Positions 1 to 5,673 of a stretch of 5,734 nt of DNA are shown here, piece by piece. The first letter of the stretch is position 1. Each line of letters begins with the position of its first letter. A program made the position numbers and the translations under genes. Origin of the DNA: an uncultured Oscillospiraceae bacterium (GTDB taxonomy: Bacteria; Bacillota; Clostridia; Oscillospirales; Oscillospiraceae); assembly GCA_900758315.1 (NCBI GenBank), contig CAAERF010000070.1:1-5734 (forward strand). Reading direction: 5' to 3'. A model generated the notes under the pieces. It saw nothing but the letters and a program-made list of their open reading frames with translations, did not search any database and had not been told where the DNA came from.

Positions 1-2042
1 ATGCCAAGGGTGGAAAGGTTATGCAGCATGGCGCTGGTAGCCGGGGGCAGGATGCCCAGTGCGCCCAGAAGGATGAGCGCTGAGTTGAAGCTGAGGACAA
101 AGCGGTAATTGCCGCCCACCCGCTTTTGCAGGGCGTTGGCAATGGCTTTTAAGGTCACCAGCTCTTCCAGACTGTCGGCACGGATGGTCACATCGGCGAT
201 CTCCCGGGCGATGGCAGCACCGGTATGGATGGCGATGCCGATATCTGCCGCCGACAAGGCAGGCGAATCATTGATGCCGTCGCCGATCATTACCACCGTA
301 TGTCCCTCGGCCTTGGCATCGCGGACAAAGGCGGCTTTATCCTCCGGCAGCACCTCCGCAAAGCAGCGGTCCACCCCCACCTGCGCCGCAATGGCACGGG
401 CGGTACGGTCACTGTCGCCGGTCATCATGACGGTCTGGGTGATGCCCAGCTTCCGGAGCTTATGCAGCACCTGTGCCGCCTCCGGGCGCAGGGGGTCTGC
501 GATGCAGATGACCCCCGCCAGTACCCCGGACGCTGCCAGATACAGGTGGGAATACTGCGGGTCCAGCGCATCGAACTTTGCCTGTTCCTCTGCCGGGATG
601 GTGCAGCCCTCATCCTCAAAAATGAAGTGGGCGCTGCCAATGACCACCCGTGTGCCGCCTACCCGGCTGGCAATGCCGTGCGCCACGATATACTCCACCT
701 CCGAGTGCATCTCCTCGTGGGAAATGCCCTGTTCCTTTGCGGCCCGGACTACGGCGTTTGCCATGGAATGAGGGAAATGCTCTTCCAGACAAGCGGCCAG
801 CTGCAATACCTCCTGCTCCTCGCAGCCAGAGAAGGGCACTACCTGCACCACCTGCGGGGTGGCGCGGGTGAGGGTGCCGGTCTTATCAAACACGATGGTG
901 TCCGCCTGCGCCAGCGCCTCCAGATACTTGCCGCCCTTTACGGTGATGTGGTATTCCCCACACTCCCGCATGGCAGAAAGCACCGCAAGCGGCATGGAGA
1001 GTTTCAATGCGCAGGAAAAGTCCACCATCAGGATGGAGATGGCGCGGGTGACGTTGCGGGTCAAGGCGTAGGTAGCCACTGTACCGGCAAGGCACCACGG
1101 CACCAAGCGGTCGGCCAGCTGCAAGGCCCGGTTCTCGGTGCCGGACTTGAGCTTTTCCGATTCCTCGATCATGGCCACGATCTTATCGTAGCGGTTGGCA
1201 CCGCCCTCGGCCTTGGCCACAAGGACGCATTCGCCCTCTTCCACCACCGTTCCGGCATAGACGGTGGCACCGGTGGTCTTGCGTACCGGCATAGATTCTC
1301 CGGTGAGGGCGGCCTGATTGACCATCGCCTCGCCCTCCAGCACCACACCGTCCAAGGGGATCATGTTGCCGGAGCGCACCACCACTTCGTCCCCGGCGTG
1401 AACGCGGGTCAACGGCACCAGCACCTCGCCCTGCGGGGTGCGCACCCAGACCTTATCCACGTTCAGCGCCATGCTGCGGGCAAGGTCGTCCAAGCTCTTT
1501 TTCCGCGTCCACTCCTCCAGCAGGCTGCCCACCGTCAGCAGGAACATCACCGACCCTGCCGTGCTGTAATCGCCCCGCAGGAGGGAGGCGGTGATGCTGA
1601 GGGCGTCCAGCACCTCTACTTCCAGCTTGCGGTGCAGCAGGCAGCGGACGCCCTTCCAGACAAAGGCGATGGAGCGCCACACCGTATATGCCGCCGCGAT
1701 GGGCGCAGGCAGAAACACCTTGCGGAACGCCCGACCTGCCACAAGGCTGACCATCTTTTCCTGATATTCCTGATTGATCTTCCGGCTATCGTGGGAGGTG
1801 ACCAGTACCTCTAATTCTGCGTTGTCAAAGCGGTAGGCCGCCAGCAGGGCGACGGCATCCTTCCGATTGCCCCGATAGGTCAGCACCACATCTCCGGTGC
1901 GCTCGTAGACAGTGGCTTTCTGGATGTTGTCCTGCCCGTTCAGGTAGGCTTCCAGCACATCTGCCCGGTGCAGGGTCATTCGCACGGTGCAGACATGCAC
2001 CCGCATCCGTCCCTTCCCTTCATGCAAGATCGTACATTTCAT
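1..2042 (-). CDS. Heavy-metal translocating P-type ATPase (P1B-like), 3' end beyond window
   Basis: Membrane pump expected to move a transition-metal cation across the membrane using ATP; the metal is not known. The first 680 residues are present and the C-terminus is cut off by the window edge. Seen in order: a degenerate HMA-like N-terminal domain (about 1-80) with Cys3 and Cys18 but no CxxC; membrane segments at roughly 106-135, 141-155 and 158-176; actuator loop with TGES (247-250); a membrane pair at about 310-328 and 334-356; phosphorylation motif DKTGT with Asp386; MTGD (540-543); GDGIND (587-592); last spans from about 647 onward, ending near an HNxST motif (674-678). All catalytic motifs are intact. 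Odd: the membrane metal-site motif reads DFSCALKLSMP (341-351) where P1B pumps have CPC or SPC, and the His-Pro signature is His-Ser (425-426). The start is ATG at 2042, preceded by GAGGGG with a rather long 11-nt spacer; the MKCTILHEGKGRM opening fits the family as I recall it, so I prefer it to the internal ATG at residue 13. It lies 60 nt after a DUF6110-like gene and probably works with it. Confidence 0.93.
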   Translation of the reverse strand, partial: MKCTILHEGKGRMRVHVCTVRMTLHRADVLEAYLNGQDNIQKATVYERTGDVVLTYRGNRKDAVALLAAYRFDNAELEVLVTSHDSRKINQEYQEKMVSLVAGRAFRKVFLPAPIAAAYTVWRSIAFVWKGVRCLLHRKLEVEVLDALSITASLLRGDYSTAGSVMFLLTVGSLLEEWTRKKSLDDLARSMALNVDKVWVRTPQGEVLVPLTRVHAGDEVVVRSGNMIPLDGVVLEGEAMVNQAALTGESMPVRKTTGATVYAGTVVEEGECVLVAKAEGGANRYDKIVAMIEESEKLKSGTENRALQLADRLVPWCLAGTVATYALTRNVTRAISILMVDFSCALKLSMPLAVLSAMRECGEYHITVKGGKYLEALAQADTIVFDKTGTLTRATPQVVQVVPFSGCEEQEVLQLAACLEEHFPHSMANAVVRAAKEQGISHEEMHSEVEYIVAHGIASRVGGTRVVIGSAHFIFEDEGCTIPAEEQAKFDALDPQYSHLYLAASGVLAGVICIADPLRPEAAQVLHKLRKLGITQTVMMTGDSDRTARAIAAQVGVDRCFAEVLPEDKAAFVRDAKAEGHTVVMIGDGINDSPALSAADIGIAIHTGAAIAREIADVTIRADSLEELVTLKAIANALQKRVGGNYRFVLSFNSALILLGALGILPPATSAMLHNLSTLG

Positions 2043-2064
2043 TGCTTTTCTTACCCCTCTGCGT

Positions 2065-2090
2065 AAAAAAGAGCCGCCCAAGGGCGGCTC
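2065..2090 (-). terminator. Intrinsic terminator between the DUF6110-like gene and the ATPase gene
   Basis: On the minus strand a perfect 9-bp stem, GAGCCGCCC with GGGCGGCTC (8 of 9 pairs are G-C), closes on a 2-nt TT loop (or 8 bp on a 4-nt loop) and is followed at once by six T residues (2070-2065). It begins 12 nt after the stop codon of the upstream small gene. The plus strand lacks a T tract after the stem, so it should act only on minus-strand transcripts. Only 22 nt separate the T tract from the ATPase start codon, and those hold its ribosome binding site, so ATPase expression from the upstream promoter must come by read-through. Confidence 0.88.
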
Positions 2091-2102
2091 CGCTGCGTTG
2101 TA

Positions 2103-2393
2103 TCACTGTGCAGTCTGCTCTGCGGGCTGCTCTTCTTCAGCCGTATCCTCGATGACCTCCTGTGCAGCCTCGGCGGCACGGCTCTCGTTGATGGCCTTTG
2201 CATCAGCAAGGATGTCCCCTGCTTCCTCCTGCACCTTATTCACGGTCTGCATGGTGCAGTCCTTCATCCGCAGCACCGCAGCAGTGGTCTGGGTATAGAC
2301 CTTTTTGGCGTCCTTGCTGGACAGCACCTTGAAGCCGGCAGAGCCGAACACTACACCGCCCAAAAACAGTGCGAGCTTTTTTGTATCAAACAT
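2103..2393 (-). CDS. DUF6110-like small single-span membrane protein, 96 aa
   Basis: Function unknown. The sequence shows a short N-terminal MFDTKK, a glycine-rich hydrophobic segment at about residues 7-24 (LALFLGGVVFGSAGFKVL, with a GxxxGxxG-like spacing that suggests helix packing), then a mostly charged, helix-prone region (about 25-78) and a very acidic tail ending EEEQPAEQTAQ. There is one cysteine (in KDCTM) and no metal-binding cluster. The likely topology is a membrane anchor with a soluble helical domain. I recognise it as DUF6110-like; from memory, such genes often sit next to heavy-metal ATPases in Firmicutes, which fits the ATPase 60 nt downstream. A role as an accessory subunit or regulator of that pump is an inference. 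Start ATG at 2393 has a strong GAGGGG 5 nt upstream; stop is TGA. It has a good promoter upstream (2467-2494) and a strong terminator right after it. Confidence 0.88.
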   Translation of the reverse strand: MFDTKKLALFLGGVVFGSAGFKVLSSKDAKKVYTQTTAAVLRMKDCTMQTVNKVQEEAGDILADAKAINESRAAEAAQEVIEDTAEEEQPAEQTAQ

Positions 2394-2432
2394 AGTTACC
2401 CCTCATTTCTGTATTTCCTATCTGAGCGCCCA

Positions 2433-2450
2433 TGCCCTTGAGCGAGGGCA
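2433..2450 (-). promoter_or_regulatory. Leader hairpin upstream of the DUF6110-like gene
   Basis: The predicted transcript leader (about 2460 to 2394) contains TGCCCT, a 6-nt loop CGCTCA, and AGGGCA: a perfect 6-bp hairpin about 10 nt after the expected transcription start. A second GGGC followed by another CGCTCA lies just downstream (near 2423-2430), so the 5' GCCC could pair with either GGGC copy. No known riboswitch consensus is recognisable. It may simply stabilise the 5' end of the mRNA. Confidence 0.4.
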
Positions 2451-2466
2451 GTCTCTTTATCTATAT

Positions 2467-2494
2467 ATTGTAGCACGCTTTCGGGGTTTTTCAA
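2467..2494 (-). promoter_or_regulatory. Sigma-A type promoter for the DUF6110-like gene and ATPase
   Basis: On the minus strand a -35 box TTGAAA (2494-2489) and a -10 box TACAAT (2472-2467) are separated by 16 bp, and a TGC precedes the -10 as an extended -10 element. The -35 lies in an A/T-rich run, unlike the G/C-rich coding sequence around it. Expected start of transcription is near 2460, giving a leader of roughly 65 nt. It is the only good promoter I see for the metal-transport unit. Confidence 0.75.
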
Positions 2495-2506
2495 TATTTT
2501 TTGACG

Positions 2507-2531
2507 ATGTTAGGACGTATTAACATTGTTA
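2507..2531. promoter_or_regulatory. Inverted repeat upstream of the -35 box, possible operator
   Basis: ATGTTA (2507-2512) and TAACAT (2521-2526) form a perfect 6-bp inverted repeat with an 8-bp spacer. The second arm overlaps another palindrome, TAACA-T-TGTTA (2521-2531), so there are three TGTTA half-sites. The array starts about 12 bp upstream of the -35 box, at about -47 to -71 relative to the predicted start, where activators commonly bind. The binding protein is unknown, and a repeat this short in A/T-rich DNA could be chance. Confidence 0.35.
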
Positions 2532-2587
2532 GCGGCAGTTTGATATGGAGGATCACTTTTGTCATGCTCCCTTGCGGAAATTAGCAG

Positions 2588-2632
2588 ACCGCAGTCTATA
2601 AAGGCAGCAGAATAATTGTGAACTGCAGTCTA
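2588..2632. repeat. Two-copy 11-bp direct repeat with internal palindromes
   Basis: ACCGCAGTCTA (2588-2598) and ACTGCAGTCTA (2622-2632) match at 10 of 11 positions and start 34 bp apart. The second copy contains the perfect palindrome ACTGCAGT; the first sits in the near-palindrome AGACCGCAGTCT (2586-2597, one mismatched pair). They lie in the non-coding region between the kinase stop and the DUF6110-like promoter. They could be binding sites for a dimeric regulator; nothing in the window identifies one. Confidence 0.4.
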
Positions 2633-2647
2633 CTGGTCGTTTTTAAG

Positions 2648-2668
2648 TGCGACAGCTTTCTGTCCGCA
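2648..2668 (-). other. Hairpin immediately after the kinase stop codon
   Basis: On the minus strand the base after the kinase TGA begins TGCGGACAG, a 4-nt loop AAAG, then CTGTCGCA: an 8-bp stem with a single bulged G. It is followed by CTTAAAAACG rather than a T tract, so it does not meet the pattern of an intrinsic terminator. It may protect the 3' end of the kinase mRNA or be part of a factor-dependent terminator. Confidence 0.4.
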
Positions 2669-5524
2669 TCAAAGGTATTTCCGCAGAGTCGGCACGAGAA
2701 CATTCATATTGATCGGCTTTGCGATATGATCGTTCATTCCGGCATCCAGTGCCACCTGTCTATCTTCGGTAAAGGCATTTGCCGTCATAGCGATGATGGG
2801 GATATTTGCTTTTTGGGGGTCGTCCAGCCCACGTATTTTTCTTGCCGCATCGTAGCCGTTCATCACCGGCATCTGGATGTCCATAAGGATCAACTGATAC
2901 GTTCCGTTCGCAGCTTTTTCCAGCATATCCACACATTCCACACCATCTTTTGCGCGGTCTACCGTACAGCCTTCTTCCTGCAGCAGCTCAGTGGCAATCT
3001 CCGCATTGAGGTCGTTGTCCTCGGTCAGCAGGATTCTTGTGCCGCACAGGCACTTTTGATCCGAAGGGTTTGTTTCTCGTTTCGCCTGTGTTTCATCCTC
3101 GGACGCAATGCGGCAGGGAATGGTCACAGTAAACGTGGAGCCAACACCGATCCTGCTCTCCACTTCCACGGTGCCGCCCATCAGCCCGACCAGCTTTTTC
3201 ACGATGCCCATTCCGATGCCGCTGCCCTCCACCTTGCTGACGGTGGAAGTGCGCTCCCGCTCAAAGGGTTCAAAGATATGCTTCTGGAACTCCTGCGACA
3301 TTCCGATGCCGTTATCGGCAACCGTGACCACTGTATCGCACCAGCCCTCTTTTTCGCCGGGCTTCTGCGTAACATCGCAGCGGATCGTGCCGCCGGCTCC
3401 TGTGTATTTGACAGCGTTGCTGACGAGGTTTGTACAGATCTCGGTCAGGTGCGGAATATCCGCATAGATATACGGATACTGCAGCTGTGTTGTCACCATA
3501 AGCGTCTGCCCCTTGCTGTCTGCCTGATTCCGGAACATGGCAACGCAATTACGGAAATCCTTATCGACATCCGAAACAGAATACTCCATCTCCGTCTTGT
3601 CATTCTCGATCCGGGCAAGATCCAGAACATTATTCAGCAGCATCAGCAGGCTCTGTCCGCACACCTGAATGTTCTCCATGTATTTTTCCAGCTTTGCAGG
3701 GTCGTCCAGATGCCGGGAGGCAAGGTCTGCATAGCCGATAATGGCGTTCATGGGCGTGCGGATATCATGCGACATATTGAACAGGAAGGTGGATTTGGCG
3801 CGGTTCGCACTCTCCGCGTTTTCCACAGCGACCTGCAATTTTGCATTCAGTTCCTGCGTATCGTTTGCGGCTTTTCTTGCAGCAGCTTCGGCTTTACGTG
3901 CCTTCCGCAGCAGCTTCAGGATCGTGAGCAGAATGGCTGCAACCGCAATGCTGCTGACCAGCAGAGCCATAAAGAAGTTATCCTTTATAAAATCGCTCAG
4001 GGTAACCTTCCGCGCGGAGCTCTTATACATCGCAAGCGCGCCGGCAAGCATATTAACAGGCATTGCCTTGATCGTTTTGTTCAGGATGGACAACAGGCTG
4101 CGGTTTCCGCTATTGACCGCAAAGCAGGATCTTACAGGGTTTACCAGCGGAACGCTGTAAAAGCTGTATTTCTTGCTGTATTTATTCTCACTGCTGATCC
4201 AGGTAACAAAGCAATCCGCCTGTCCGTCTTTGACCAGCTTTGCGGCATCCTCCTGTGTATCGCAGTCCACGATCTCCCACTGCGGATAATAAAACGCAAG
4301 GTACTTTTTCAGGGAGAGTTTGTTTTGGGGAACGGCAATGCGGTTTACATTGTTTTCGTTAAAGTGCTGTTTGTTCGTGACCGCCATCAGGTTGGAGGTC
4401 CATGTTGTGTTGGTACAGGCAAAGTGATACTCTTCCGCCAGATTGGGACTCTGGTCGAAATGGAAGACCATGTCGATCTCGCCTGATTTCAGCGCATCCA
4501 GTTCTGCTTCCTTGCTGTCATAGCCGACCAGCTGGAATTCCAGTTCCTGATTGCCCAGACAATCTGCTGCAAACTGAATATAGTCCGTGATTACCCCGGT
4601 AAACTCCCCGGTGGCAGGGTCAAAGGTGCTGACGCCGCTGTCACTCGTCAGAAAGCCCATCTTGATGGCGCCGTGCTCTTTGAGCCACGCCTTTTCCTCC
4701 CCTGTAAGGATGGGCGTATAATCCATTGAGAAATACCTTTTATACAGATCCGCCGTATAAAAAGGAGCCGCTTCGTCCAACGCGCGCATCGCATTGTCTA
4801 GTTCTTCCTTGAGATCAGGCCGGTTTTTGTTGATCGCATAGTAGATGCCGGATTCTCCCACACGGGTTATGGTCGAGATGCCAAGATCTGCCCAGAAGGA
4901 TTCTTCCAGCGAAACAAAGCAGTCGATCTCGTGATTTGCCAGCTTTTGCTTCACATCCTCGTTGTTGGAGATGTTGACGTGTTCCGTTTTCAGGTCGTAT
5001 TTTTCTTCCCACTCGGTCAGCATCACTTCCGGCTCCGTTCCCATCAGAACGCCGATCTTTTTGCCGTTCAGCGTCTTGAAGTCGGAGGCGGAGATGTCTG
5101 CGCGCGAGAGATCGGCGTAGAGGTAATATTTTTCCACTCCCATCGGCTCGTCTGAAAACAGCATCTCCTCGGTGCGGTCCTCCGTATAGGAAATACCGCT
5201 CATAATGTCGATCTCGCCGTTTTCAAGTTTTTCAAAGCAGTCTGACCAGTCGCAGGTCACATACTCGAACTGCCAGCCTGTATAGCCGGATAAGGTCTGC
5301 AGCAATTCGTAGCCGTAGCCCTTTCTTGCGCCCTTCTCGTTGACATAGTTGAAGGTGTCCTCAAACGAACCAACGCGGACGACCTTTACAGGGGCGGTTT
5401 CTGCGGCAGCCTTCACAGGGAGCACGGCTGATAGTAGCAACAGTAGGCTCAGCAGCGCACAGACGCTTTTCCGCATCAGCGTCTGCATGGTTTCGCTCGT
5501 TCCAAAGTTTTTCATTTTTCCCAA
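2669..5524 (-). CDS. Hybrid sensor histidine kinase with two solute-binding (Venus-flytrap) domains
   Basis: Membrane sensor, 951 aa, laid out like the BvgS/EvgS class but without PAS or HPt. Seen in order: signal peptide (hydrophobic core about 21-36, likely cleavage near AAA 39-41); SBP_bac_3 domain 1 (about 46-265) with ligand-type Arg117; SBP_bac_3 domain 2 (about 285-500); one membrane span (about 515-538); a charged coiled linker (540-575); HisKA with SHDIRTPMN, phospho-acceptor His586; HATPase_c with N box Asn703, DNGIGM (737-742), FEPFER (751-756) and GSGIGMGI (767-774); receiver domain (about 829-951) with Glu835/Asp836, phospho-acceptor Asp882, Thr914 and Lys936. All catalytic residues are present, so it should autophosphorylate and pass phosphate to its own receiver. 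The ligand is probably an amino acid or similar small solute (family inference). The start is TTG 5524 (GGAG 5 nt upstream) or ATG 5515; the frame is closed by a TGA further upstream. No HPt or DNA-binding output protein is encoded in the window. Confidence 0.95.
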   Translation of the reverse strand: MGKMKNFGTSETMQTLMRKSVCALLSLLLLLSAVLPVKAAAETAPVKVVRVGSFEDTFNYVNEKGARKGYGYELLQTLSGYTGWQFEYVTCDWSDCFEKLENGEIDIMSGISYTEDRTEEMLFSDEPMGVEKYYLYADLSRADISASDFKTLNGKKIGVLMGTEPEVMLTEWEEKYDLKTEHVNISNNEDVKQKLANHEIDCFVSLEESFWADLGISTITRVGESGIYYAINKNRPDLKEELDNAMRALDEAAPFYTADLYKRYFSMDYTPILTGEEKAWLKEHGAIKMGFLTSDSGVSTFDPATGEFTGVITDYIQFAADCLGNQELEFQLVGYDSKEAELDALKSGEIDMVFHFDQSPNLAEEYHFACTNTTWTSNLMAVTNKQHFNENNVNRIAVPQNKLSLKKYLAFYYPQWEIVDCDTQEDAAKLVKDGQADCFVTWISSENKYSKKYSFYSVPLVNPVRSCFAVNSGNRSLLSILNKTIKAMPVNMLAGALAMYKSSARKVTLSDFIKDNFFMALLVSSIAVAAILLTILKLLRKARKAEAAARKAANDTQELNAKLQVAVENAESANRAKSTFLFNMSHDIRTPMNAIIGYADLASRHLDDPAKLEKYMENIQVCGQSLLMLLNNVLDLARIENDKTEMEYSVSDVDKDFRNCVAMFRNQADSKGQTLMVTTQLQYPYIYADIPHLTEICTNLVSNAVKYTGAGGTIRCDVTQKPGEKEGWCDTVVTVADNGIGMSQEFQKHIFEPFERERTSTVSKVEGSGIGMGIVKKLVGLMGGTVEVESRIGVGSTFTVTIPCRIASEDETQAKRETNPSDQKCLCGTRILLTEDNDLNAEIATELLQEEGCTVDRAKDGVECVDMLEKAANGTYQLILMDIQMPVMNGYDAARKIRGLDDPQKANIPIIAMTANAFTEDRQVALDAGMNDHIAKPINMNVLVPTLRKYL

Positions 5525-5529
5525 TCTTT

Positions 5530-5533
5530 CTCC
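5530..5533 (-). promoter_or_regulatory. Ribosome binding site that favours a TTG start for the kinase
   Basis: GGAG (minus strand, 5533-5530) stands 5 nt before TTG at 5524 but 14 nt before the first ATG at 5515. Spacing favours TTG, while ATG has only a weak GGGA close by. The two choices differ by three residues ahead of the signal peptide and do not change the mature protein. Confidence 0.5.
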
Positions 5534-5653
5534 GCCCCAGACGGCTGCAGTTTGAGTTCATTTCCGTACCGCCGATTTTAGATTTGATGCCGTTGATCCG
5601 CACATCGGTCCGGTCGATGGTATACACGATTTTGGGAATGATGTCTTTTCGTC

Positions 5654-5662
5654 ATTTTAACA
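5654..5662 (-). promoter_or_regulatory. Weak extended -10 promoter candidate for the kinase gene
   Basis: On the minus strand TGT followed by TAAAAT (5659-5654) resembles an extended -10 element in the spacer just after the upstream gene's stop codon. No acceptable -35 box stands 16-18 bp before it. If used, it would give a leader of about 120 nt. Otherwise the kinase would be co-transcribed with the upstream receiver-domain gene, since no intrinsic terminator is visible between them. Confidence 0.3.
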
Positions 5663-5673
5663 AATTCGCTCTT

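Noticed and set aside
109..771. Plus-strand open frame (220 codons) rich in Ser/Ala/Met
   Set aside because: Antisense shadow of the ATPase P and N domains, overlapping the 225-1814 shadow in another frame.
225..1814. Long plus-strand open frame (529 codons) opposite the ATPase
   Set aside because: It lies wholly antisense to an ATPase with intact family motifs. The translation is rich in His, Gly, Gln and Arg with no recognisable domain, as expected from the complement of G/C-ending codons. No ribosome binding site stands out.
2648..2668. Hairpin after the kinase stop as an intrinsic terminator
   Set aside because: The stem is followed by CTTAAAAACG on the minus strand and by TCAAAGG on the plus strand, so there is no T tract in either direction. 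It is kept only as a hairpin.
2618..4486. Long plus-strand open frame (622 codons) opposite the kinase
   Set aside because: It is antisense to the kinase, HATPase and receiver coding sequence, which is clearly real. Its translation shows no domain and a His/Cys/Gln-rich composition typical of shadow frames.
5361..5627. Minus-strand 88-codon frame starting at GTG 5627
   Set aside because: Its second half overlaps the kinase signal peptide and first domain out of frame, and no ribosome binding site precedes the GTG. Only the spacer part looks codon-like, and that is reported as a possible remnant, not a gene.
5525..5673. Spacer before the kinase as a riboswitch (for example cyclic di-GMP type)
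   Set aside because: None of the conserved core segments of riboswitches I know can be found, and the only pairing is a 5-bp stem with a 7-nt loop.
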